Of a DNA stretch of 61,959 nucleotides, positions 7,761 through 16,700 are shown piece after piece. The position numbers and the translations under genes are program-made. Each line of letters opens with the position of its first letter. Within the stretch, counting starts at the first letter, position 1. The notes beneath the pieces are model-generated. The model made no database searches. It was not told the DNA's origin and saw only the letters and a program-made list of their open reading frames with translations. The stretch is from Kiritimatiellia bacterium. GTDB taxonomy: Bacteria > Verrucomicrobiota > Kiritimatiellia > JAFGHX01. The stretch lies in NCBI GenBank assembly GCA_016929905.1, contig JAFGHX010000104.1:1-61959 (forward strand), given 5' to 3'.

Positions 7761-9082
7761 GCCAGCGCCTTCTCCAGTTGCCGCAGCGTCTCGTCCCGGT
7801 CCACGGCCTCCGCGGTCCGCTGGGCGAGGAACGCCTTGATCCGGTCGATCTTCTGGACCGCCTCGTCGATTCGCGGGTTCGCCCCTTTCTGGTACGCGCC
7901 GATGTTGATGAGGTTCTCCGCTTTCTGGTAGACCGCCAGCAGGGCGCGGAGTCGTTCCGCGTGGGCACGGTGGTCCGCGCCGGCCACCGCCGTCATCAGC
8001 CGGCTCAGGCTGTTGAGCACGTCGATCGGCGGGTAAAGGCCCTGCGCGGCAATATCGCGCGAGAGCACGATGTGCCCGTCGAGGATCGCCCGAACCGAAT
8101 CGGCGATGGGGTCGTTCATGTCGTCGGCCTCGACCAGAATGGTGTAGAACGCGGTAATGCTGCCCCTGTCCGAAGCGCCCGCGCGCTCCAGCAGCCGGGC
8201 CAGCAGCCCGAACACGCTGGGCGGATAGCCCTTGGTGGTCGGCGGCTCGCCGACCGCGAGCCCGATTTCGCGCTGCGCCATGGCGTAGCGTGTGATGGAG
8301 TCCATCAGCAGCAGCACGTCTTCGCCCTGGTGGCGGAAGAACTCGGCAATCGCCATCGCCGTGGCGGCGCCCTTGATCCGGAGCATCGGCGATTGGTCGG
8401 AGGTCACCGCCACGACGACCGACTTCGCCAGCCCCTGCGGCCCGAGCGCGTTCTCCACGAAATCGCGCACCTCGCGCCCGCGTTCGCCGACCAGCGCGAT
8501 CACGTTGATCCTGGCGCTCGAGTGCCGCGCAATGCTGCCCAGCAGCGAACTCTTCCCCACGCCGCTGCCGGAGAAGATCCCGAGCCGCTGCCCTTTGGCG
8601 CAGGTCATCAGCCCGTCGATCGCCCGGATTCCCGTGGTGAAGACCTCGGAAAGGCACTGCCGCTTCATCGCTTCGGGCGCGCTCGAGTCCAGATTGACCG
8701 GGATCGTCTGTGCGGGAACGGGTCCGCCGTCGATCGGACGGCCGAGCCCGTCAAGGACGCGGCCGAGCATGCTGCGGCCGGCCGCCACGCTCAGGCTGCC
8801 GCCCGGGAACACGCGCGCCCCGGGTCGTATCCCGCTGAGATACTCGACGGGCATCAGCAGCACGTGCTGGTCCTTGAACCCCACCACCTCCGCCGCCACG
8901 CGCCGCACGCCGCCGGCCTCCTCCGTCTCGATCCAGGCCAGGTTCCCGATCGAAAGCTGCGGGCCGACCGACTTCACCGTCAGGCCGACCACTTCCGAGA
9001 CGCGGCCGACCGCCTGGCCGGCGCACTCCGTCGCCAGCCCGGCCAGCAGCGGCAGCAGATTCAGGTTGAGGCTAGTCTGCAT
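7757..9082 (-). CDS. fliI: Flagellar export ATPase FliI
   Basis: 441 aa, normal FliI length. It hydrolyses ATP at the base of the flagellar type III export apparatus. The P-loop SGSGVGKS is at 171-178, Walker B LLLMD at 257-261 followed by SITRYAMAQREIGLAVGEPP, the diagnostic F1-beta-like segment of FliI/SctN ATPases. The C-terminal helical domain is complete. It overlaps fliH at its start by 11 bases and fliJ at its end by 4. Confidence 0.95.
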   Translation of the reverse strand: MQTSLNLNLLPLLAGLATECAGQAVGRVSEVVGLTVKSVGPQLSIGNLAWIETEEAGGVRRVAAEVVGFKDQHVLLMPVEYLSGIRPGARVFPGGSLSVAAGRSMLGRVLDGLGRPIDGGPVPAQTIPVNLDSSAPEAMKRQCLSEVFTTGIRAIDGLMTCAKGQRLGIFSGSGVGKSSLLGSIARHSSARINVIALVGERGREVRDFVENALGPQGLAKSVVVAVTSDQSPMLRIKGAATAMAIAEFFRHQGEDVLLLMDSITRYAMAQREIGLAVGEPPTTKGYPPSVFGLLARLLERAGASDRGSITAFYTILVEADDMNDPIADSVRAILDGHIVLSRDIAAQGLYPPIDVLNSLSRLMTAVAGADHRAHAERLRALLAVYQKAENLINIGAYQKGANPRIDEAVQKIDRIKAFLAQRTAEAVDRDETLRQLEKALA

Positions 9083-9725
9083 CGGCGTTCCGATACCGTT
9101 TCTTCAGCGTTTCCCGGGCCATGTCGAGCCGCTCGGCGACGCGGGCGTCGAACCACCCGTGCGCGCTCTCCACCACCACGTCGCCCGGCGACAGCGCAGG
9201 GTCCCGCACGATGTCGACCTTCGCCGGATCGATCGGCCCACCCGCGCCCGCCGGGTCCGAATCCAGCAGCGCCGCGTCCGCCGGATGCAGATGGACCCTG
9301 AGGCCCGGGGCATGAATGACGGGTTCCACCGTCTCGCGCAGGCTCTTCGCCAGCCGCTCGGCGTCCGGCATCTGGTGCCGGACGATGATCTCGGCAAGCT
9401 GCACGGCCGCGTCGATGACCTGCTCGGCAATCTCCGCGCGGACGTTGCGCTGGTAGCTCTCGTAGGCCAGCTCGAAATCCTGCCACAGCGCCACCAGTTT
9501 CCGGCGCTCCGCCTGGGCCTCCTCCCGCGCCTTGGCTTCGCCGCGCGCGAACGCTTCGCGCCGGATCGCGTCCAGATCCGGCGGCGGCGGCGCGGGCGGC
9601 GGCTCCGGCGCGGCCGGCGCGGGCGGCGGCGCGGGCACGGCCGCCCGCTCGAGGTGCGCGTTCACGCCCGTCACCACGAAGCCGGACACCCCGCGCGTCA
9701 GCAGAATGTGTCTAGATGAAGACAT
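9072..9725 (-). CDS. fliH: Flagellar assembly protein FliH
   Basis: 217 aa. FliH is the peripheral stalk and regulator of FliI. An N-terminal Ala/Pro-rich stretch (about 30-60) is followed by a charged helix (FARGEAKAREEAQAERRKLV) and the conserved C-terminal part (EIAEQVIDAAVQLAEIIVRH; GDVVVESAHGWFDARVAERL). Position between fliG and fliI and overlaps with both neighbours support the call. Confidence 0.85.
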   Translation of the reverse strand: MSSSRHILLTRGVSGFVVTGVNAHLERAAVPAPPPAPAAPEPPPAPPPPDLDAIRREAFARGEAKAREEAQAERRKLVALWQDFELAYESYQRNVRAEIAEQVIDAAVQLAEIIVRHQMPDAERLAKSLRETVEPVIHAPGLRVHLHPADAALLDSDPAGAGGPIDPAKVDIVRDPALSPGDVVVESAHGWFDARVAERLDMARETLKKRYRNADAD

Positions 9726-10737
9726 CCTTGTCCTCTTCGCTGCGGGAAACCGTGATCTGGCCGCTCGTCTCCAGCGCCCGGATGATGTTCACGATCTCGC
9801 GCTGCTTGTTCTCCACCTCGCTCAGCCGCATCTTCGGCGAATACTCCATGTCTTCCTTCAGCCCCTCCGAGGCGCGCTTCGACATGTTGCTGAAGAACTT
9901 CTCCTTCAGCGCGACCGACGAATTGCGCAGCGCGATCGCGAGCACCGAGGTGTCGATCTCCTGCAGAATCCGGCGCACGGCCACGTCGCTGAGCTTGACG
10001 ACATCCTCGAAGGTGAAGAGCCGATCGCGCAGCTCGCTGGCAAAGACCGGCGAGCTGTCCTCGATCGCCGTCATCAGCTCGTCTTCCAGCGCGTTGTCCG
10101 AGTGCTGCAGGATGTTCGCAAGCACGCCCACCTTGTCCTCCGTCGCCACGCTCTTGCGCGATTTGCTGCGCACCAGCTTCGATTCGAGAAACTGCTCGAT
10201 CCCGGAAATGACGTCTTCGGTGGGCGGCATGTCCGCCGTCGCCATGCGCACGACCACCCCGGTCCGCACGTCCTTCGGCAGCGCGCCCAGCACGTCCGCC
10301 GCCATCCGCGGCGAGACGAACCGCAGGACCAGCGCGATGATGCCCGGCTGCTCGTGGGCCAGGATGCTCGCCAACTGATCGCCCTCGACGTCGCGCAACT
10401 GCTGGAACGCCGAGTCTTTCCGCTCGAACTGATCCGCCAGCAGCGCGCTGGCCCGCTTCTCGCCCACCGCCTGCGTCAGCAGGTTCGTGGCCAGGTTCGC
10501 ATCGCCGAACACGCCCGTGCCGAATTCGGCGATCTCGCGCAGGCACTCGTTCACCACCTGCTCGCGCACGCGGCCGGAGACCGCGCCCAGGTTCCCAATG
10601 GCCGAGCTGAGCTGCGCCATCAGTTCCGTCGGCATCTGCTGCAGAATCGACGCCGCCATCTGCTCGTCCAGGCTGGCCAGAAAGATCGCCACCTTCTGCA
10701 GCTTCGAGAGGTTCTTGAGCTCGTGTGCGTTGGCCAT
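9712..10737 (-). CDS. fliG: Flagellar motor switch protein FliG
   Basis: 341 aa, standard FliG length. FliG forms the C-ring face that meets MotA. The N-terminal domain binds FliF (SKLQKVAIFLASLDEQMAAS), the middle and C-terminal ARM-like domains follow, including EQPGIIALVLRFVSPRMAAD and the charged torque helix region LREIDTSVLA-like (SDVAVRRILQEIDTSVLAIA). The stop overlaps the fliH start by 14 bases. Confidence 0.95.
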   Translation of the reverse strand: MANAHELKNLSKLQKVAIFLASLDEQMAASILQQMPTELMAQLSSAIGNLGAVSGRVREQVVNECLREIAEFGTGVFGDANLATNLLTQAVGEKRASALLADQFERKDSAFQQLRDVEGDQLASILAHEQPGIIALVLRFVSPRMAADVLGALPKDVRTGVVVRMATADMPPTEDVISGIEQFLESKLVRSKSRKSVATEDKVGVLANILQHSDNALEDELMTAIEDSSPVFASELRDRLFTFEDVVKLSDVAVRRILQEIDTSVLAIALRNSSVALKEKFFSNMSKRASEGLKEDMEYSPKMRLSEVENKQREIVNIIRALETSGQITVSRSEEDKDVFI

Positions 10738-10774
10738 CGGTGTGCGCGCTCCAATCGGCCGCGGGGTAAGCGGG

Positions 10775-12370
10775 CTAGATATTGCCCAGCGTGTGCTTGA
10801 TCCAGGCCGCGGCGGCCTTGGGATCTTCCTTCAAGTTCTCCATCACTTCAACAATGTTCAGATCCAGATCCTTGTGCTCCTGAAGCCGCGTGCCGTCCGG
10901 CGCGGCCCCGGCGTCAATCGCGCCCGCCGCCCGCGCACCGGCGCCCAGCGCCTGGATCGGGATCCCGACATCCGTGCCTTGCACCCCTGCACCCGCTATC
11001 ATCCGGCGGGCGATCACGAAAACGACCAGCAGCAGGAGCGCCACCAGGATCCCGCGGCCCAGCGATTCCAGGCTGATCGGCAGCTCGGCCCACCACGGCG
11101 CCGCGCGCAGGCCCGGCGCCTCCGGGAAATCCATCTCCTTGACCGTGATCGTGTCGGACCGGCCGAGCGGCGCGTTGTTGACGCAGCCTACCGCCGACGC
11201 CACCAGGTCCTCAATTTCCTTCAACGCCGCCGCGTTGCGCGCCTCCGCATCGCGCGCCACGCAGACGCTGACCGAAAGCCGCTTGATCCGCGCGCCCGTC
11301 TCCAGCACGCGCTGCACGTCGCCCGGGACGAGGTATTCGGTCTGGATGTTCTCCTTCTTGCTCGTCGACATCGCCTGCTCCGTGGTGGCCGCGTTCGGCT
11401 GGAGCACCGGCACGTTCCGCGTGACCGTCGCCGCGCCTTCCAACGACGAGGCCGGCCGGCTCGTCTTCTCCGTGGTGATCCGTTCGATCCGCGGCACGCG
11501 CCCCTCGCTGTCGTAGTTCTCCAGCCGCTTCTCGACCCGGCTGAAATCCACCTCCGCGCTCACCCGCACGATCGAGCGTTCCGGGCCCAGCGCGCGGTCC
11601 AGCATCTCCTGCGCCTTGCCCGCCAGCTCCGCCTCGATCTTGTGCTGGGCCGCAAGCTGATCGTCCGCCGGCAGCGTGTCGTCCTCCGTCGGCTCCGACG
11701 GCGCGGACAACAGGCGCCCCTCCTGGTCCACCACCGTCACCGAGGAGGCCGCCAGCCCGGGTACCGCGCTGGCCACCATGTGCTTGATGCTGTTCACCTG
11801 CCGCGCCGGAATCGTGCTGCCGCCCGTCACCGTCAGCATGATCGAGGCCGACGCCGTCTTCTCCTCGCGCGAGGCAAACAGCTTCTCTTTCGGCAGCACG
11901 AGCGTGATGCGCGCGGCCTCGATGTTGCGCATCGAGGCGATCGTCCGCTCCAACTCGCCCTGCAACGCGCGCTGGTAGTTCACCTTCTGCGCAAAATCCG
12001 TCAGCCCGAACTTCGGCTGCTCGAAAAGCTCGAACCCGGCCGCCGTGTCCTTGGGCAGCCCCTCCGACGCCAGCAGCAGCCGCGCCCGGTACACGTCCGA
12101 GGCCGGTACGTAGAGCGAACGGCCCGAATCCTTGAGCTGGACCGATACGCGCTCTTCCTCCAGCTTCTCCCGGATCGCCGCGGCGTCCTTCAGCGCCAGA
12201 CCCGCGTACAGCAGCCGGTACTCCGGCCGCGTCCCCCAGTACAGAAGCCCGGCCACCACCGCGATGCACGCGGCAAGCGCCAGTGCAAGGCTGATCTTCT
12301 GGTTGACGCCGATCCGCTTCCAGATCTCACGGACCTGAAGCAGCAGCACTCGAACCACTTGGGGCGTCAT
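10775..12370 (-). CDS. fliF: Flagellar MS-ring protein FliF
   Basis: 531 aa. FliF builds the MS ring in the inner membrane. Membrane helices near residues 22-42 (ISLALALAACIAVVAGLLYW) and about 450-470 (LGRGILVALLLLVVFVIARR) flank the periplasmic ring-building motifs (LYAGLALKDAAAIREKLEEE; YQRALQGELERTIASMRNIE). The C-terminal FliG-binding tail is present. I choose the ATG at 12370: it has an AGGGGAAAGGA ribosome site 8 bases upstream, while a TTG seven codons earlier would overlap that site. Confidence 0.93.
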   Translation of the reverse strand: MTPQVVRVLLLQVREIWKRIGVNQKISLALALAACIAVVAGLLYWGTRPEYRLLYAGLALKDAAAIREKLEEERVSVQLKDSGRSLYVPASDVYRARLLLASEGLPKDTAAGFELFEQPKFGLTDFAQKVNYQRALQGELERTIASMRNIEAARITLVLPKEKLFASREEKTASASIMLTVTGGSTIPARQVNSIKHMVASAVPGLAASSVTVVDQEGRLLSAPSEPTEDDTLPADDQLAAQHKIEAELAGKAQEMLDRALGPERSIVRVSAEVDFSRVEKRLENYDSEGRVPRIERITTEKTSRPASSLEGAATVTRNVPVLQPNAATTEQAMSTSKKENIQTEYLVPGDVQRVLETGARIKRLSVSVCVARDAEARNAAALKEIEDLVASAVGCVNNAPLGRSDTITVKEMDFPEAPGLRAAPWWAELPISLESLGRGILVALLLLVVFVIARRMIAGAGVQGTDVGIPIQALGAGARAAGAIDAGAAPDGTRLQEHKDLDLNIVEVMENLKEDPKAAAAWIKHTLGNI

Positions 12371-12430
12371 AACGCTGTCCTTTCCCCTCAATGACCCCTG
12401 CGGTCAACGCACCCGCCTGTGCAGCGAACG

Positions 12431-12751
12431 CTACGGCTGCATCTTGACTACCGACTGGTAGGCTTCGAGCAGCTTGTTGCGCACCTGCATCATCAGGTCG
12501 AACGCAATCCCCGCTTCCTCCAGCTTGACGACGACGTCGTGAATGTTCGTCGTCTCGCCTGTGATCAGACCCTCGATCGACGCGTCCGCTTCCTTCTGCA
12601 GCGAGTCGACCTGATCGATCAGCCCCTTGAGCACGTCCTTGAACGGCAGGTCGCCCGGCTGCGGCTCCCGCACCGCTTTGCCCGGCGCCGGCTCGAGCTG
12701 GCCTTCTCCCAGCCCGATCCGCAGATCCTGGTTTTCGGGCATCATGTTCAT
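12431..12751 (-). CDS. fliE: Flagellar hook-basal body protein FliE
   Basis: 106 aa. FliE links the MS ring to the rod. The C-terminal two thirds match the family (FKDVLKGLIDQVDSLQKEAD, then HDVVVKLEEAGIAFDLMMQV and RNKLLEAYQ). An ATG ten codons upstream (12781) is possible, but the ATG at 12751 has a GGAG at better spacing. It lies between flgC and fliF in the usual flgB-flgC-fliE order. Confidence 0.88.
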   Translation of the reverse strand: MNMMPENQDLRIGLGEGQLEPAPGKAVREPQPGDLPFKDVLKGLIDQVDSLQKEADASIEGLITGETTNIHDVVVKLEEAGIAFDLMMQVRNKLLEAYQSVVKMQP

Positions 12752-12785
12752 ACGATCGATTCTCCGCTCCACGCGGACCATTGGC

Positions 12786-13223
12786 TTACGGCTTGCCTAT
12801 CTCCAAAGCGCGTGTGGCCATCTCTTTCGCCATCTTCATCGCGGCCAGGTTCGCCTCGTACGCGCGCGAGGCCGTGATCATGTCCACCATCTCCTCGATC
12901 GGACTGATATTCGGCAGTTCCACGTACCCCTCCGAATCGGCGTCCGGATGGCCCGGCCTGTACTTCCGGTCCGGCGGCCGCGGGTCTTCCAGAATGTCGC
13001 GCACCTCAACGCCGCGAAGCCGGTCCTGCTCCGGCTCCGCCTCCAGCGCGTCGCTCAGACGCGCGGCAAATATCGCCTCTCGCCGCCGGAAAACCTTGCC
13101 GTCCGGACCGCGGGTCGTCTCCGCGTTCGCCACGTTGTTCGCGATCACCTCCATGCGGGTCTTCTCCGCCGTCAACCCGCTGGCGCTGATGTCGATTGCC
13201 GGTATCAAACTGATCTCAGACAT
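12786..13223 (-). CDS. flgC: Flagellar basal-body rod protein FlgC
   Basis: 145 aa. Proximal rod protein. The N-terminal rod motif is clear (IDISASGLTAEKTRMEVIAN followed by NVANAETTR) and the C-terminal motif VELPNISPIEEMVDMITASR with AYEANLAAMK is diagnostic for FlgC. Downstream of flgB by 42 bases. Confidence 0.93.
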   Translation of the reverse strand: MSEISLIPAIDISASGLTAEKTRMEVIANNVANAETTRGPDGKVFRRREAIFAARLSDALEAEPEQDRLRGVEVRDILEDPRPPDRKYRPGHPDADSEGYVELPNISPIEEMVDMITASRAYEANLAAMKMAKEMATRALEIGKP

Positions 13224-13265
13224 CGTCCTTCCACCTCAGCCTGGCGCGGGGGGTCAACCCCGCCC

Positions 13266-13616
13266 CTATTTCCCGCTCACGGCTTTCTTCAAAAACTTCA
13301 GCTTGTCGTTGAGCGCCCGCGTGGCCACTCGATAAAGCAGCTGATTCTGGCTCAATTCTCCCAGTTCCCGGTGCGTCGAGACCGTGTTGCCGTCCGGACG
13401 GGCGGGGGCCGTGCCGTCCTCGTACAGGTCAGCCTGGACCTTCTGAAAGGCCTCCGGGTTCCTGGCTTTCAGTGCGCTGACCAGCGCGTCCTTGAACCGG
13501 ACATCGTGGCGTTTGAAGGCCGGCGTATTGACGTTGGCCAGGTTGTGCGCCAGGACCTTCTGGCGGGTGGCCGTAAGATCCAGAACCTTATTCAGGAGTG
13601 CAATAGTGTTGTCCAT
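13266..13616 (-). CDS. flgB: Flagellar basal-body rod protein FlgB
   Basis: 116 aa. Proximal rod protein with the motif DLTATRQKVLAHNLANVNTP and the C-terminal ELSQNQLLYRVATRALNDKL. First gene of the structural run that extends to flgE; a near-consensus sigma-54 promoter lies only about 15-31 bases before its ATG. Confidence 0.92.
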   Translation of the reverse strand: MDNTIALLNKVLDLTATRQKVLAHNLANVNTPAFKRHDVRFKDALVSALKARNPEAFQKVQADLYEDGTAPARPDGNTVSTHRELGELSQNQLLYRVATRALNDKLKFLKKAVSGK

Positions 13617-13630
13617 GACGGTTTCCTTTT

Positions 13631-13647
13631 AGCACCTCTCGTGCCAA
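13631..13647 (-). promoter_or_regulatory. Sigma-54 promoter of the flgB operon
   Basis: On the minus strand the sequence reads TTGGCACGAGAGGTGCT. The invariant GG and GC are exactly 10 bases apart, -24 is TGGCAC (perfect) and -12 is GTGC (one change from TTGC). The expected start site is about 13620, which leaves a leader of only about 5 bases before the flgB ATG at 13616. The two sigma-54 activators coded upstream make this biologically sensible. Confidence 0.75.
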
Positions 13648-13672
13648 CGCCGGCCCGGGCGCCAGCGGGCCG

Positions 13673-15079
13673 CTACGGCATCGGCTCGGCCAGAATCTCC
13701 TTTTCACGGTACTGGTTCAGCTTGTTGCGCAACGTGCGAATGCTGATTTGCAGCAGCTCGGCGCTCCGCTTCCGATTCCCGCCGGTCGATTCCAGAGCGC
13801 GCAGAATGGTCCGCCGCTCCATTTCCGGGATACTCAGCGTCTCGATCGCGGGCTGCCCGGCGGCCTTGGGGAGCTCGGCGTGCCCGTTGCGGATTTCCGC
13901 GGGCAGTGCCGCGAGGCCCAGTTCCGGCCCCTCCTCCATCACACAGAGCCGCTCGACCAGGTTCTTCAGCTCCCGCACGTTGCCCGGCCACGCGTACCCG
14001 GTCAGTGCGTGCATGGCCGCCTCGTCGAAACGCAACTCCATGCGTTTGCGGCCGTTGGTCCGTTCCTTCATGTTGTGGTCGAGGAAGGCCTTGGCCAGGA
14101 CGGGGACGTCCTCACGCCGCTCGCGCAGCGGCGGCACGTGGATGGGCACGACGTTCAGGCGGAAGAACAGGTCCTGCCGGAACTCGCCCTTCTCGACGCA
14201 GCTGGTGAGATCGCGATTCGTCGTGGCAACGATGCGCGAATCGGTCTTGATCGTGTGGGACCCGCCCACCCGCTCGAATTCCTGTTCCTGCAGCACGCGC
14301 AGGAGTTTCGCCTGCATGCCGAGCGGGATCTCGCTGACTTCGTCCAGCAGGAGGGTTCCCTTGTTGGCCAGTTCGAAGCGGCCGATGCGCCGGGCCACGG
14401 CGCTGGTGAAAGCGCCCCGCTCATGGCCGAACAGTTCGCTGTCCATCAGCGTGGCCGGCACGGCGGCGCAGTTCATCCGGATGAACGGCTGGTTGCGCCG
14501 CTCGCTCAGCGAGTGAATGGCCAGCGCCACCAGTTCCTTGCCCGTCCCGCTCTCGCCCGAGATCAGGACCGACGACGACGCGTTCGCCACCCGCTCCACG
14601 CTCTTCATCAGATCGGCGATGAGCCTCGACTGCCCGATGATCTGGCGCCCCTGCGGCAGCTTCCAGCCGAGTTCTTCCTTGAGGTAGGCATTCTCGGCCT
14701 GCAGGGTGACCAGTTCCTTGGCCCGCTTGATGATCAACTCCACCTGCTCCGGGGAGAACGGCTTCATCAGGAAGTCGTACGCGCCCATCTTCATCGCGTC
14801 CACCGCCTTCTCCACGGTCCCGAACGCGGTGATGACCACGGGCAGGGTCTCGATTCCCTCCTTCTCCAGCGACTTGAGAACCTGCATCCCGTTGAGGCCC
14901 GGCATCTTCAAATCGAGAAACGCGAGATCGAACCGGCCGTCTTCCAGCAGGCGCTTGGCTTCAAGCCCGTTGCTCACTTCCGTTGTCTCGATGTCGTTGC
15001 GGGTGAGCGTCTCCACCACGAACTCGCGCATGAGCGCGTCGTCGTCGGCCACAAGCGCTGTTTCAATCGTACTGATCAT
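13673..15079 (-). CDS. Sigma-54-dependent flagellar response regulator (FlrC/FleR type)
   Basis: 468 aa. Receiver domain (1-120) with phospho-acceptor Asp56 in FLDLKMPG, AAA+ domain with Walker A GESGTGKE at 175-182 and Walker B LLLDE, and a C-terminal Fis-type helix-turn-helix (about 425-460, GGNRKRSAELLQISIRTLRN). The sigma-54 contact loop is GAFTSA (222-227) instead of the usual GAFTGA. Its ATG overlaps the stop of the kinase gene by 4 bases, so it is most likely the partner of that kinase. The sigma-54 promoter of flgB directly downstream is the obvious target. Confidence 0.9.
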   Translation of the reverse strand: MISTIETALVADDDALMREFVVETLTRNDIETTEVSNGLEAKRLLEDGRFDLAFLDLKMPGLNGMQVLKSLEKEGIETLPVVITAFGTVEKAVDAMKMGAYDFLMKPFSPEQVELIIKRAKELVTLQAENAYLKEELGWKLPQGRQIIGQSRLIADLMKSVERVANASSSVLISGESGTGKELVALAIHSLSERRNQPFIRMNCAAVPATLMDSELFGHERGAFTSAVARRIGRFELANKGTLLLDEVSEIPLGMQAKLLRVLQEQEFERVGGSHTIKTDSRIVATTNRDLTSCVEKGEFRQDLFFRLNVVPIHVPPLRERREDVPVLAKAFLDHNMKERTNGRKRMELRFDEAAMHALTGYAWPGNVRELKNLVERLCVMEEGPELGLAALPAEIRNGHAELPKAAGQPAIETLSIPEMERRTILRALESTGGNRKRSAELLQISIRTLRNKLNQYREKEILAEPMP

Positions 15080-16317
15080 GGCTTACCTCCACGCAGTGGC
15101 AGGACGAGTTCGAATGTCGTCCCTTTCCCCGGCCGGCTCTGGACATCGATACGGCCGCCGTGCGCGGCGATGATCTTGTGGCTCAGCGAGAGCCCCAGCC
15201 CGGTTCCGCCTTCCTTTCGTGTGAAAAACGGGTCGAAGATGCGGGTGAGATCCTTGGTCGAAATGCCGCAGCCGTCATCCTGAACGGAGAACTTCACCCG
15301 GTCTGGGTTCTTCACGCAGCGGATGCACACCTGCCCTTCCGGCAGGCAGGCCTCGATGGCGTTGACACCGAGGTTGACAAGGACCTGCCGGAGTTGACGT
15401 ACGTCGCCTTCCAGGCGCACCGGGCCCGCCGCCGGCGTCACCTTCAGCGTCACCTTGCGGCTCCGCGCCGTGCCGGCCAGGCTTTCCCGGACGCTGCTCA
15501 GCAGCGTGGCGGCATCGAAGGGTTCGTACTGAAGCGTCATCGGGCGCACGTAGGTCAGCAGATTGGTGATGACATAGTTGAGGTTCTTCGTGCCCTCCAC
15601 GATCTTGTCGGCGAGCCGCGAATAGGCGGGCCGCCCTTCCAGATCGCGGCGCAGCAGCCTGGCAAACCCCTCGATTGTGCCCAGCGGGTTGCGAATCTCG
15701 TGCGCCACGCTCGCGGCCATCTCGCCGAGTGCGGCCATGCGCTCCTGATGCTGGACGCGGGTCTCCAGGGCCCGCAGCACCGTGATGTCGCGCAGCACTT
15801 CGACCGCGCCGAGCAGGGCGCCTTCCGGCGAACGGATCGGCGAGACGCTGGCCAGCACCGTCACCCTGCGGCCGGCCGCCCCCGCGGAACAACTGCGCGG
15901 CTCGTCGCACACCACTTCCCCCCGCTCGAGCGCGCGGCGCAGCGCGTCGCTGTTGCCCAGCCCGTTCGTGATCCTGCCGTAGGGCCGCCCCTCGATCTCC
16001 GTGCGAGGCAAACCGAGCAGCCGTTCGGACGCCGGGTTGCAGCGCTGAACGATGAAATCCGGGTCGACCACCAGCACCCCGTCGGCCAGACTCTCCAGAA
16101 TACAGCGCAGCCGGCTGCTGACCTGTTGCAGCTCGTCCACCTTGTAGCTCAGGGCCAGGTTCTTCGCGTTCAATTGCCGGTTCGCCTCGGCCAGGTCGCG
16201 CTTGAGTTTCCCGAACGCGGACAACAGCAGCCCGCTCTGATGGTCAAACAGGGTGAAGGCCTCGCGGATCCGCTCGAGGGTCTCCGGCCCGCATTGCTCG
16301 AGTGTCGAGACGTCCAT
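15076..16317 (-). CDS. PAS-domain histidine kinase, FlrB/FleS type
   Basis: 413 aa, no membrane segment, so cytoplasmic. An N-terminal helix (1-70) is followed by a PAS domain (about 71-180, ILESLADGVLVVDPDFIVQR), a dimerisation helix with His206 in VAHEIRNPLGT, and a HATPase domain (NLGVNAIEA; DDGCGI; GGTGLGLSLS). The start at 16317 follows the preceding stop by two bases. Cytoplasmic PAS kinases of this type sense flagellar assembly state in other bacteria; the pairing with the next gene supports that role here. Confidence 0.88.
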   Translation of the reverse strand: MDVSTLEQCGPETLERIREAFTLFDHQSGLLLSAFGKLKRDLAEANRQLNAKNLALSYKVDELQQVSSRLRCILESLADGVLVVDPDFIVQRCNPASERLLGLPRTEIEGRPYGRITNGLGNSDALRRALERGEVVCDEPRSCSAGAAGRRVTVLASVSPIRSPEGALLGAVEVLRDITVLRALETRVQHQERMAALGEMAASVAHEIRNPLGTIEGFARLLRRDLEGRPAYSRLADKIVEGTKNLNYVITNLLTYVRPMTLQYEPFDAATLLSSVRESLAGTARSRKVTLKVTPAAGPVRLEGDVRQLRQVLVNLGVNAIEACLPEGQVCIRCVKNPDRVKFSVQDDGCGISTKDLTRIFDPFFTRKEGGTGLGLSLSHKIIAAHGGRIDVQSRPGKGTTFELVLPLRGGKP

Positions 16318-16319
16318 CG

Positions 16320-16700
16320 TTACACTCCCGAGTAGCAGCGCAATGCCGCACTCCGCGCGACGCCGCTGCACGCCGGCTGCCGCGCGACCGCGCCGCTGCG
16401 AATCTCCTTGTCCATGATCAGGGCCGACTCGAGAAGGTCGCCCACTTCGCACAGCAGCCGCTTCGCGTATGCTTTGTTCTCCGGGTCCCGGCACGATTCG
16501 ACCGGCTTCTCGGGCAGACTGCGCAACAGCGCCAGTGCGCTGGTCAAAATGCGGTCCGCCTCCTGAAGAGACGGCTGATCGATCGGCGGGGTTTCACGGG
16601 CCGTCGCCTGGGCGGCCCGCATTCTCTGGTAGAACTGGACGAGCTGCCGGCAGCGCTCCCTGCCCTTCACCATGTTTCCGATTACCTGTTCTTCATTCAT
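16320..16700 (-). CDS. Small helical protein of unknown function in the flagellar regulatory operon
   Basis: 126 aa, predicted mostly helical (KGRERCRQLVQFYQRMRAAQ), no signal peptide or membrane segment. No family recognised. It is wedged between the TPR protein (8-base overlap) and the PAS kinase (2-base gap), so it is co-translated with them. Size, charge and position would fit a flagellar chaperone of FlgN/FliT type or a kinase accessory protein, but no motif proves either. The C-terminal 20 residues (Cys, Ala, Ser rich) look non-conserved. Confidence 0.6.
   Translation of the reverse strand: MNEEQVIGNMVKGRERCRQLVQFYQRMRAAQATARETPPIDQPSLQEADRILTSALALLRSLPEKPVESCRDPENKAYAKRLLCEVGDLLESALIMDKEIRSGAVARQPACSGVARSAALRCYSGV

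Noticed and set aside
10487..12394. A 635-codon open frame on the plus strand opposite fliF and fliG
   Set aside because: Arg/His/Leu-rich antisense artefact typical of high-GC DNA; the flagellar genes on the other strand are complete.
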